From Lysobacterales bacterium (lineage in GTDB: Bacteria; Pseudomonadota; Gammaproteobacteria; Xanthomonadales; Wenzhouxiangellaceae), in contig PBLG01000048.1 of the NCBI GenBank assembly GCA_002722315.1, forward strand, positions 1 through 49,368: a stretch of 49,368 bases of DNA, written 5' to 3'. Positions 42,071 through 49,368 of the stretch are shown in pieces; the stretch's first letter is position 1, and each line of letters opens with the position of its first letter. Position numbers and translations under genes: made by a program. The notes under the pieces were generated by a model, which worked only from the letters and a program-made list of their open reading frames with translations, did not search any database and was not told where the DNA came from.

Positions 42071-43540
42071 ATGTTGCCACTCGTATCCACCACCTTGTTC
42101 CTGCCCCTGGCCGGCGCCACCCTGCTCCTTGTCCTGCCACGACCCTCGGCACGGACCGTGCACGGCATCGGCATTGCCACCGCCTTCCTGACCCTGGCCT
42201 TCGCCGTTGCCATGTGGCTGCAGGGTGTGAGCGGTGCGGGCTTTTCCCAGGTCGAAGAGCTGCGATGGATACCGGCCATCGGTGCCGCCTACCGGGTGGG
42301 GGTCGACGGCATCAGCCTCCCGCTGGTGTTGCTGAGCGCCGTACTGTTCATGATCGCGTTCATCTACTCATCGTCGCTTCGCGAACGTCCGCGCGCCTTC
42401 GTGGCCCTGGTGCTTCTTCTGGAAACGGCGGCCATCGGTACGTTTACGGCTCTTGACGGGATTTTGTTCTACGTCTTCTTCGAGGTTTCCCTTGTCTCCA
42501 TGTATTTCATGATCGCCGGGTGGGGCCATGAAGACAGGCAACCGGCAGCGCTGATGTTTTTCCTTTACACCTTGCTGGGAAGTCTGCCGCTTCTGCTTGC
42601 TATCCTCGGGCTTTACCTCGGCAGTCCCGAGCCGACCTTCGACATGCGGGCCTGGATCGAGAATCCGCCGCTGGAGGGGGCGGCGGCCATGTGGGCGTTG
42701 GTCGCCATGTTGATCACGTTCGCGGTAAAGATCCCCGCGGTGCCGCTGCACACCTGGTTGCCCGCCGCTCACGTCCAGGCACCGACCGTCGGGAGCGTCA
42801 TCCTGGCCGGCATCATGCTGAAATTCGGTACCTACGGGCTGGTCCGCTTTGCCCTGCAAATGACCCCCGATGCGTTCCGTGAAGCGGGCATGGTTGTTCT
42901 GGTTCTCGGTGTCGTCAGCGCGCTCTACGGGGCTTTTGCCGCCCTGGCTCAGAGCGACCTCAAGCGCCTGGTGGCCTACACCTCAATCAATCACATGGGC
43001 TATGTGATCGTCGGTGTTGCCGTGGCGGCACTGACTCTCGACCCGTCGGTGCGCGCGGTCGCGCTGGACGGCGCCGTGTTGCAGATGTTCAGTCACGGCC
43101 TGGTTACCGGCGCCCTGTTCCTGCTCGTGGGTATGATTCAGGACCGCGCCCATACCCGCGAAATGGGCGAGTTCGGAGGTCTGCTCAAAACCGTCCCGAT
43201 GCTCGGCTGGTCCTTTGTGTTGGCGGCCTTTGCGTCCCTGGGCCTGCCGGGGCTGGCGCACTTCCCGGCTGAATTCCAGATCTTTCTCGCCACCTTGAGT
43301 GCCGCGCCCGTAGCGGTTGTTGTGATTCTGGGGATTGCCATTATCGCCGGCACCTTTCTCAAGGCGCTGCGCGAGGCCTTTCTGGGCGAGCCCCGGCAGC
43401 GCTGGCAGGCCATGCCGGACCTGAGCGTGCGGGAATGGCTGGCCATCGGACCGCTGCTGGTGCTTACCGTCGCCATCGGCGTGGCACCGTCCTGGGTGCT
43501 GGACATCATTCACCTGACCACGTCGACACTGGTGCTGTAA
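42071..43540 (+). CDS. nuoM: NuoM-like antiporter subunit
   Basis: 489 residues, normal for NuoM, with 14 membrane helices. Visible: the VFFEVSLVSMYFMIAGWG helix with its key glutamate, FAVKIPAVPLHTWLPAAHVQAPTVGSVILAGIMLKFGTYGL with channel Lys and His, and the second Lys-bearing LVAYTSINHMGYV. The usual HTWLPDAH reads HTWLPAAH. It lies 25 nt after nuoL and shares one base with nuoN. It should pump ions as in ordinary complex I. Confidence 0.93.
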   Translation: MLPLVSTTLFLPLAGATLLLVLPRPSARTVHGIGIATAFLTLAFAVAMWLQGVSGAGFSQVEELRWIPAIGAAYRVGVDGISLPLVLLSAVLFMIAFIYSSSLRERPRAFVALVLLLETAAIGTFTALDGILFYVFFEVSLVSMYFMIAGWGHEDRQPAALMFFLYTLLGSLPLLLAILGLYLGSPEPTFDMRAWIENPPLEGAAAMWALVAMLITFAVKIPAVPLHTWLPAAHVQAPTVGSVILAGIMLKFGTYGLVRFALQMTPDAFREAGMVVLVLGVVSALYGAFAALAQSDLKRLVAYTSINHMGYVIVGVAVAALTLDPSVRAVALDGAVLQMFSHGLVTGALFLLVGMIQDRAHTREMGEFGGLLKTVPMLGWSFVLAAFASLGLPGLAHFPAEFQIFLATLSAAPVAVVVILGIAIIAGTFLKALREAFLGEPRQRWQAMPDLSVREWLAIGPLLVLTVAIGVAPSWVLDIIHLTTSTLVL

Positions 43541-44913
43541 TGGGCCGTGATCTCGCACTGTTGATCCCGGAAATTGTCGTCCTTTTGACGGCTGTCGGCG
43601 CGCTGGTCGCGGAAATGCTGCGTCGGCCGCGAATCGCGCTGGCGGTCGCCGTCATCGGCCTGCTCGCCGCCACGGGGCTGACCTTGCGCCTGGTTGGTGC
43701 GGATACAACGGTGTTCGGCGGCAGCTTCCGGATCGACGAACTGAGCGTCTGGGCCAAGCTCATTCTGCTGCCGGCCACCGTGCTCTCCATGCTGCTGGCG
43801 CGAGTGGATGTGCGAGGCACCGCGCGCGAGGGCACAGTCTACAGCCTGCTGTGCTTTGCCACCTTCGGCGCCCTGGTGCTGGCCGGCGCGGGCGATTCGA
43901 TGTTCCTGGTGCTGGGCACACTGTTGACCGGTCTGGCCACTTTCGCCCTGGTCGCCTATCCGGACACCGACCCGGCCACCGAAGCCGCCATGAAATACTT
44001 CGTGTTTGGTTCGGTTACCGGTGCCATCATGATTTTCGGCCTGAGCTACTGGTTCGCTGCCGGCGGCTCCACACTGCTTGCTGATCTGCGGGTGCCGGAT
44101 GCCATGCCGATGGCCGTCATCATCGGGCTGGTGGCGGTCGTTATCGGGCTTGGTTACAAGGCATCTCTGGTGCCGTTTCATTTCTGGGCACCAGATGCCT
44201 ACGAGGGCGGGCCGCTGTCGATAGCGGCTTACCTGTCCGTGGTGCCCAAGATCGGGGCGCTGTTCGCACTCGCGCAGGTCGTTCGCGATCTTCCCCCGGA
44301 AAGTGGCTGGACCGCCATCATCGCCGGTCTGGCCGTTCTGACCATGACCTATGGCTATCTCGCCGCGCTGGTGCAGGATAACGTCATCCGGCTGCTGGCC
44401 TACTCGTCGATCGCCCAGTCCGGCTATTTTCTGCTGGGCATCGTCGCGGTGGGCTCGAGCAGGCTCGCGTTACCGGCGACCATCCTGTTCGCCGCCGCCT
44501 ATGCGGCCATGAACCTGGGCGCGTTCGCCGTTACGGCGGCAACCGGCCGTGTGCTGGACGCGTTCCGCGGGGTGGGGCGCGCGCGACCACTGACGGGAAT
44601 CGCAATGGTGGTCTTCCTGCTGTCGCTGGTCGGCATCCCGCCGCTCGCCGGCTTCGTCGGCAAGTTCATGCTCTTCGCCGCCGCCATCGATGCCCGCTTC
44701 ACCTGGCTGGCGGTAGTAGCGATCGCAAACAGCGTGCTCTCGCTGGCGGTGTATCTGCGCATCGTCGTGCCGATGTACCGGCCGGCCGAGGCATCAATCG
44801 CGGCACCGGGCGCTTGGCCCGGCGTCGTGGCGTTGATCGCATTCGCCGCCACGCTCGTCATCGGCCTGGCCGCCCAGTTTTTTCTGGCGGGGCCGATGGC
44901 GTGGACGCCATGA
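43540..44913 (+). CDS. nuoN: NuoN-like antiporter subunit
   Basis: 457 residues, a little shorter than E. coli NuoN. It contains YKASLVPFHFWAPDAYEGGPLSIAAYLSVVPKIGAL, the NuoN version of the channel motif with its lysine, and LLAYSSIAQSGYFLLGIVAVG. The last helices include GIPPLAGFVGKF. The ATG shares one base with the nuoM stop (TAATG). It is the last gene of the operon; a hairpin follows about 80 nt later, ahead of the convergent EamA gene. Confidence 0.93.
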   Translation: MGRDLALLIPEIVVLLTAVGALVAEMLRRPRIALAVAVIGLLAATGLTLRLVGADTTVFGGSFRIDELSVWAKLILLPATVLSMLLARVDVRGTAREGTVYSLLCFATFGALVLAGAGDSMFLVLGTLLTGLATFALVAYPDTDPATEAAMKYFVFGSVTGAIMIFGLSYWFAAGGSTLLADLRVPDAMPMAVIIGLVAVVIGLGYKASLVPFHFWAPDAYEGGPLSIAAYLSVVPKIGALFALAQVVRDLPPESGWTAIIAGLAVLTMTYGYLAALVQDNVIRLLAYSSIAQSGYFLLGIVAVGSSRLALPATILFAAAYAAMNLGAFAVTAATGRVLDAFRGVGRARPLTGIAMVVFLLSLVGIPPLAGFVGKFMLFAAAIDARFTWLAVVAIANSVLSLAVYLRIVVPMYRPAEASIAAPGAWPGVVALIAFAATLVIGLAAQFFLAGPMAWTP

Positions 44914-44989
44914 GCCAGCGCGAGTTGCTGATAGGAAGTATAGACGTGCCTATTCCGATGGAGCCGTAATTCTGCTGGTCCGGCCCGTC

Positions 44990-45028
44990 CTGCTACGGAC
45001 ACGCCGGAGCCGCAAAGCTCCGTAGCAG
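44990..45028. terminator. Hairpin between nuoN and the convergent EamA gene
   Basis: CTGCTACGGA (44990-44999) and TCCGTAGCAG (45019-45028) are exact reverse complements, with an inner pairing of GGAGC and GCTCC possible. It lies between two convergent genes, so it could serve as a bidirectional terminator, although T tracts are poor. It may also be a REP-like unit. Confidence 0.45.
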
Positions 45029-45075
45029 TGGGCGCGACGGTTGTTCATGCCATCGCTTTGTCCCCGACGAAAGGA

Positions 45076-46059
45076 TCAGCAAGGAGTCGCATGACAGGTG
45101 TCGTACTCCTTCCCCTGTTGCTGCGCGATCTTTTCGGAGCGGTAATGTGCCCAGGACACCATGCCGATGCCACCCAGCACGAAGGCAAAGCCGACCAGAT
45201 GGATCCAGTAAAATGTTTCGCCGAGAAAGACGTACGACACCAGCAGTCCACTGGCGGGCATGGCGCCCATGAACCCCGACGCCGTGCTCGCCTTGACGGC
45301 CTTCAGGCCGAGAAACCACAGCATGGTGCCAATGCCGAACGGCCCCACGCCCCACCACAACAACGCCGCCCAGTCATTCCAGCCCGGCACGGCAAAGTCG
45401 AAGCTGAGCGCCTGATAGCCGGCGGGAATGGCGAACAGGATCGCCGCGATCCAGCCCGCCAGCGGCACGAGAAGGATGGGGCGGACGTTGGTCGACACCT
45501 TCTTGGCGAACAGTGAGTACGCGGTGGCGCTGCATACCGCGCCGAATACGAGCAGACTGCCCAGCCACAATGCCCATCCCTGCGCCTGCATCGACTTGCC
45601 CGAAATGTTGATGATCAATACGCCGGCAACCGACAGGATCACCGCTACGGTCTTCCGCCAACCGAGGCGGTCGCCCAGAAACCACGCGGCCCCCAGCGCC
45701 ACGGCCGCGGGGCTCAAGCTCATGACCATCGCGCCGACAACGCCGCTGACCATCTGCATGCCCGTGAGCAGAAAGAGGCTGAACCCTACCAGTCCGATCG
45801 CTCCGATACCGAGGATGTAGAGCCAGCTCGCCCGGCTGATATCGCGAAGCTCGTCTCGATACCAGATCAGGATGGGTGTGGTCAGCACGGCCGCCGCAAG
45901 CAAGCGGAGGAAGGGGGCGAGAAAGATCGGGAACGCTCCGGTCACAACTTTTGCAGTGGGTGTTCCGGTGCCGAAAAAAGCCATGCCCAACAGCAGGAAA
46001 CTGAAGGCGAGAAGACTCTTCATCATCGTGGACTTTGCCGCGTTTGTGCTCTTGGTCAA
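45076..46059 (-). CDS. EamA/DMT family transporter
   Basis: 327 residues with ten membrane helices in two EamA repeats: SFLLLGMAFFGTGTPTAKVV, FPIFLAPFLRLLAAAVL and LSPAAVALGAAWFLGDRLGWRK in the first; GWIAAILFAIPAGYQA, GIGTMLWFLGLKAVKAS and VSYVFLGETFYWIH in the second. These export metabolites; substrate unknown. The TTG start at 46059 has AGGAG 9 nt upstream; an ATG pair at 46026/46023 is an alternative. It faces away from the lycopene-cyclase-like gene by about 90 nt on the same strand. Confidence 0.85.
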   Translation of the reverse strand: MTKSTNAAKSTMMKSLLAFSFLLLGMAFFGTGTPTAKVVTGAFPIFLAPFLRLLAAAVLTTPILIWYRDELRDISRASWLYILGIGAIGLVGFSLFLLTGMQMVSGVVGAMVMSLSPAAVALGAAWFLGDRLGWRKTVAVILSVAGVLIINISGKSMQAQGWALWLGSLLVFGAVCSATAYSLFAKKVSTNVRPILLVPLAGWIAAILFAIPAGYQALSFDFAVPGWNDWAALLWWGVGPFGIGTMLWFLGLKAVKASTASGFMGAMPASGLLVSYVFLGETFYWIHLVGFAFVLGGIGMVSWAHYRSEKIAQQQGKEYDTCHATPC

Positions 46060-46152
46060 CGGATGACGCTCCTGTCTGCCTCATGTAGATCGTCGCTACG
46101 GCGCGACCCATGCCCAGACTCAATTTTAGCAGTTTCTGCCGATCTCCGGTCG

Positions 46153-46884
46153 TCAGCGCCCCTCACGCACGACAGGCCGGCTCGGGCGCGCTGGCGCTGC
46201 ACGATTCCACGCCACGTGTTCATAAGCTCCGGTCCAATACATTCCGAATGTAAAGGCGAACAGGATTTCTTCGATCGGGAAGCCTGCGATGTGGAGTCCA
46301 GTCAAGACGTCATGTTTCCAGACCTGGTCGATGTAACCTGGGGCCATCAGTTCGAGACCGACGAGGAACACCACGTAATACGCGAGAAACAAGCTGCCGC
46401 CGATCCAGGTCTTCCGTTTCAGATCGGGCCGACACCAGATGCTCGCGGCCGCCCCGACCGCCATCGCGATGATGCCGGGATAGATCGCGTTCCAGGGCAA
46501 CCCTACCAACACGATAAAGACGATAAACGGCGAGGCAAGCACAAGCTTGTGGTGACGATGACGGCGACGGGCTCTCTCTGCGCGCGGCAAGGGCTCAAAC
46601 TGCTGGCCGGTGATGATGTTGTAGAGCACCACGCCGATGCCGCCGATCGCGAAGCAGAAAATCAGACTCTCGATATCGAATCCTGTCTGTTGCGCGAGGC
46701 TGAATAGACTGGGCGGATTCCAGTATTCGGGTACGAACAACGGCTCGGTCAGGCCGAAAGGCATCGTCGCAAGACTGGACCGCCACATCACCCTGCGATG
46801 GTGCGGATAAGCGACGAACAACGCAATCCAGGGGATCAGAAAGGTGCTGGACCAGATCAGCCATGTGTATTGAAAAGGTAGCAT
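46153..46884 (-). CDS. Lycopene cyclase domain membrane protein
   Basis: 243 residues with about seven membrane helices forming two repeats. Each repeat has the CrtY-type pattern: PFGLTEPLFVPEYWNPPSLF then GFDIESLIFCFAIGGIGVVLY, and later AGFPIEEILFAFTFGMYW. In carotenoid pathways such domains close the beta-ionone rings of lycopene. No phytoene synthase or desaturase gene is nearby, and proteobacterial relatives of this fused form are uncharacterised, so activity is uncertain. GGAG 5 nt before the ATG supports the start. Confidence 0.78.
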   Translation of the reverse strand: MLPFQYTWLIWSSTFLIPWIALFVAYPHHRRVMWRSSLATMPFGLTEPLFVPEYWNPPSLFSLAQQTGFDIESLIFCFAIGGIGVVLYNIITGQQFEPLPRAERARRRHRHHKLVLASPFIVFIVLVGLPWNAIYPGIIAMAVGAAASIWCRPDLKRKTWIGGSLFLAYYVVFLVGLELMAPGYIDQVWKHDVLTGLHIAGFPIEEILFAFTFGMYWTGAYEHVAWNRAAPARPSRPVVREGR

Positions 46885-46991
46885 GGATACTCCAGGTATC
46901 AGGCGTTAGTGGTCGCTTCATTCAGATAGGCGTCCCGGACCGGGCGCAGCAGTTTGACGTCCTCCACATGCGAGCGCCACGACCCGGTCGG

Positions 46992-48275
46992 TCACTCCTC
47001 CGCAGTCTGTGGAGACGTGAGTTCGCCGGATAACTCCATGGCGCGGGCGACCCGACGGAAGGCAATGCTCAACGCGATGTCCCGCCAGGTCGGGAACGGC
47101 GCGGCCGCCACACGCTCCCAGGTTTGGTCGAGCCGATCGAGAACCCGACGGCGTTCATCCTTCTCGGTCCAGGCCCGCCGCTGGTGGTTCTGGACCCACT
47201 CGAAGTACGACGATATGACACCGCCGCCGTTGGCCACCAGATCGGGTACGACTGCCACGCCCCGGTCGTGCAGCCGGGCTTCGGCGGTGGGCACGGTGGG
47301 TCCGTTGGCGCCCTCGACCACCAGCTGGGCGTGCATGTTGTCGGCCACCTCGTCGGTGATCGTGCCCTCGAGTGCAGCCGGGATGGCGATGTCGCACTCC
47401 AGCGTCAATACCGACCCCTCGAACCGGTCGGCGTCGGGGTAGCTGGCCAGATCGTGGCCCGAGGCGACCCAGTCCTGAACGGCTTGCGGGTCCAGGCCGT
47501 CAGGGTCGGCAATCGCGCCGGAGATGTCGCTGAGCCCGACCACGCGGGCCCCGCGCTCGACCAACTCCAGGGCGGCATGGCGGCCGACGGCCCCGAACCC
47601 CTCGAGCGCGATGCATGCGCCGTCGAGCCGGTGACCGAGGTGCTCCCAGGCGCGCTGGACGACGTGCGCGACCCCGACGCCGGTGGAAGCGGCCCGGAAC
47701 CGGCTTCCGCCCAGCAGCACCGGCTTGCCGGTCACGATGGCCGGGTCGGGCACGCCGGCCTCGGCGGCGATGCGTACCATCCAGGCCATGACCTGCGCGT
47801 CGGTACCAACGTCCGGGGCGAGCACGTCGACTTGAGAGCCGATCACGGGCAGGATCGCCAGCAGATAGCGGCGGGTAAGCTCGTGCCGCTCACGTGCGCT
47901 TAACGTAGCAGGGTCGCAGTCGATGCCGCCCTTGGCGCCGCCGAACGGCAGCCGGTGCAGCGCGGTCTTCCAAGTCATCAGCCGTGCGAGCGCGGCGGTG
48001 TCGTCGAGGTTGACACCTGGCCGGTAGCGGGTGCCGCCCTTGGCGGGACCGAGCGCGTTGGAGTGCTGCACACGGTACCCGTGCAACACGGCGGTCGAGC
48101 CGTCGTCGTATGTCAGCGGGAGTTCCACAGTGACCGACCGGGTCGCGCAGTGCAGGGCGCACACCGTGGCTTCCGGCAGTTCGAGATCGGAGGTGATCCG
48201 GTCGAAGCGGGCGTGCTCCCACGCCAGAAGGCCCTGCGGCGCCGTTCCGGCCGATTCGGAGTTGGACGTCATCAT
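46992..48275 (-). CDS. Glu/Leu/Phe/Val dehydrogenase (glutamate dehydrogenase)
   Basis: 427 residues, typical of hexameric GDH. Substrate domain motifs: GYRVQHSNALGPAKGGTRYRPGV and LPFGGAKGGI with the catalytic Lys, then DVLAPDVGTD. The Rossmann part has ALEGFGAVGRHAALELVERGARVVGLSD, whose acidic residue after the strand suggests NAD preference. PDLVANGGGVISSYFEW closes the glutamate site. It interconverts glutamate and 2-oxoglutarate in the cytoplasm. The start has AGGAGACC upstream (second ATG at 48272 possible). It looks like a backbone gene. Confidence 0.92.
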   Translation of the reverse strand: MMTSNSESAGTAPQGLLAWEHARFDRITSDLELPEATVCALHCATRSVTVELPLTYDDGSTAVLHGYRVQHSNALGPAKGGTRYRPGVNLDDTAALARLMTWKTALHRLPFGGAKGGIDCDPATLSARERHELTRRYLLAILPVIGSQVDVLAPDVGTDAQVMAWMVRIAAEAGVPDPAIVTGKPVLLGGSRFRAASTGVGVAHVVQRAWEHLGHRLDGACIALEGFGAVGRHAALELVERGARVVGLSDISGAIADPDGLDPQAVQDWVASGHDLASYPDADRFEGSVLTLECDIAIPAALEGTITDEVADNMHAQLVVEGANGPTVPTAEARLHDRGVAVVPDLVANGGGVISSYFEWVQNHQRRAWTEKDERRRVLDRLDQTWERVAAAPFPTWRDIALSIAFRRVARAMELSGELTSPQTAEE

Positions 48276-48366
48276 GGTCTCCTCGTGGTGAACGCATCAG
48301 CAGTGTGCGCTCCATTGTACCGGCCATTTTGCCGCTTCCCGGCAGGATCCGCATCGGCCCCGCGTT

Positions 48367-49008
48367 CTACGCGGCCTGGCTGATCCATGGGGCCCGAATC
48401 AGTTGAATGCCGGCCCAGATCTCCCAGACCAAAAAAATCGCCACTGCGACACGTTCCGCCAGGCCCGGCGCGAGATCAAGCCACACGCTGATCGCGAACC
48501 CCGTCAGCGCTGCCGCCGCGGCCACCGACAATACCAGCGAAACGGCCCGTTTCCGACGCCAGGCGTGCTGGCGGCCAAAGGCCGTCGAAAAAACAAACAT
48601 CGCTGCAAGTTCCAGCGAAAAAGCGGCGCTGGCAGCCGCGCGGTGAATCTGCCCGCAAATGCTTGGTGCCTGATCTGGCGCGTCGACTGGAAACAACGCT
48701 GTGAGCAGGATACCGGACGCGGCCAGGCCGAACAGGGCTGTCCCCCAGGTCCGCAGCCGCCCCGGACGCAGCGCGCCGCGCAGGCCCACTGCCAGCGCCA
48801 GGTTGCCCCAACCGTGCACGAACGTCCCGACCATGAATAGCCAGCCAAACGGTTCGTTGGCCAGGTCGCTGAGATAATCGTGCGTCCAGTCAATAGGGCC
48901 GCCGGTCAGGTGGAATACAACAAGCGATGACACCCACACCGCAATCCCCGATAGCCCCAGCAACCCGAACCGGCGCACCGGCCATGAAAATGCATACTCT
49001 CTCGTCAT
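48367..49008 (-). CDS. DUF998 family membrane protein
   Basis: 213 residues with six membrane helices. The early loop HLTGGPIDWTHDYLSDLANEPFGWLF and the central LFPVDAPDQAPSICGQIHRAAA match the DUF998 plan, in which a conserved loop with Asp and His residues follows the third helix. Function unknown in bacteria. It lies 91 nt upstream of the GDH gene on the same strand and could be co-transcribed with it. The ATG at 49008 has no strong ribosome site, so the start is less certain. Confidence 0.75.
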   Translation of the reverse strand: MTREYAFSWPVRRFGLLGLSGIAVWVSSLVVFHLTGGPIDWTHDYLSDLANEPFGWLFMVGTFVHGWGNLALAVGLRGALRPGRLRTWGTALFGLAASGILLTALFPVDAPDQAPSICGQIHRAAASAAFSLELAAMFVFSTAFGRQHAWRRKRAVSLVLSVAAAAALTGFAISVWLDLAPGLAERVAVAIFLVWEIWAGIQLIRAPWISQAA

Positions 49009-49306
49009 ATTCGACTCGGTCTCATGGGTGTGCCACGGTACCGGCCCCGGCTTCTTGTCTTCCGGGATGCGCCATATCCTCGCAGCGCCAGTCCATTATT
49101 CTCACTTCTCCCACCGTCGCGGCGACCACCGGAACAAAGCCCTGCGTCACCAATAAGGATCGCGCTGCCGACAACATCGCAGCGCGCCGCCAAGGCCACC
49201 AGGCATTCCAACCGATGGCACAACCCAAGGGCGCGCGCCGCACGCGTGTGGCGAACAGGGCCAGTTTAAGCTGAAGTTCTGATCGAAAAAACGGCTGTTT
49301 ATTGGC
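49009..49306. other. Spacer without a supported gene
   Basis: Upstream of the DUF998 gene there are short open frames on both strands, but none has a ribosome site, membrane segment or recognisable motif. It should hold the promoter for the leftward DUF998 gene; I cannot point to clear hexamers. Confidence 0.5.
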
Positions 49307-49332
49307 AAACCCCTTGATCTTTCAAGGGGTTT
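49307..49332. terminator. Bidirectional rho-independent terminator
   Basis: AAACCCCTTGA (49307-49317) pairs perfectly with TCAAGGGGTTT (49322-49332) around a 4-nt loop; the stem ends in A/T runs on both sides. It looks like a terminator for a gene that enters from beyond the right edge of the window, or one reading rightward. Confidence 0.75.
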
Positions 49333-49368
49333 CGTCGTTTTGAGCGGGGAGGTTGTCAATAATGTAGC

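Noticed and set aside
1..49368. tRNA, rRNA and CRISPR arrays
   Set aside because: No cloverleaf with the conserved T-loop, no rRNA segments and no regularly spaced repeats were found; the repeats present are isolated inverted or direct pairs.

Overview
The window is a high-GC stretch of a proteobacterial chromosome, probably a gammaproteobacterium. The ends carry ordinary chromosomal genes: rsmG, a DUF945 protein, a CBS protein and a fructosamine-kinase-like protein on the left; an EamA exporter, a carotenoid-cyclase-like protein, a glutamate dehydrogenase and a DUF998 protein on the right. REP-like hairpins also fit that group. Everything from about 4.3 to 45 kb looks like an accessory heavy-metal (mainly copper) island assembled from several sources. 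No rRNA, tRNA, CRISPR array, integrase or complete insertion sequence was seen.

Layout: (1) 4.3-12.7 kb, a CusCBA-type RND copper/silver efflux operon with a DUF411 protein and a PII-like protein, then a lipoprotein and a methyltransferase. (2) 12.7-17.9 kb, a tightly overlapped set: small membrane protein, CDF exporter, CPC-type P1B ATPase, an ATC-hydrolase-like protein, a DUF2933 peptide and an isoprenylcysteine-methyltransferase-like (ICMT) membrane protein. (3) 17.9-19.5 kb, decayed copA and copB remnants around a perfect 19-bp inverted repeat, then an intact Met-rich periplasmic protein. (4) 19.5-26.3 kb, a mixed block: orphan Rieske protein, FAD reductase, EamA transporter, cardiolipin-synthase-like protein, NTF2-like protein, alpha/beta hydrolase, and an FNR-family regulator that has lost key Fe-S cysteines. 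(5) 26.4-29.6 kb, a Cu+ ATPase with two HMA domains behind a MerR-type promoter, and cueR. (6) 29.9-34.3 kb, an APC permease, copZ, a second APC permease remnant, a UbiB-family kinase and a YHS peptide. (7) 34.3-36.3 kb, a MITE-like element and a second DUF2933 / small membrane protein / ICMT module. (8) 36.4-44.9 kb, a complex I-like operon.

The most unusual system is the complex I-like operon. It encodes a full membrane arm (NuoA, H, J, K, L, M, N) with the ion-path residues I can recognise. The whole peripheral arm is replaced by one 562-residue chimera: NuoB-like domain, CPMHP/CPKCGM heavy-metal-binding domain, His-rich linker, NuoD-like domain. The NuoB part keeps only one of four N2 cluster cysteines. 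The NuoD part lacks the quinone-pocket His and Tyr. NuoC, E, F, G and I are absent from the window. It may be an ion-motive complex uncoupled from NADH and quinone chemistry and adapted to metal.

Regulation: three promoters facing copZ, the YHS-UbiB pair and the DUF2933-ICMT(-nuo) genes each carry an FNR-type box (8/10, 10/10 and 9/10 matches) exactly 22 nt upstream of a -10-like hexamer. That is the class II activator geometry, and an FNR-family protein with the right recognition helix is encoded in the same window. All assignments come from reading the sequence by eye; no database search was run.
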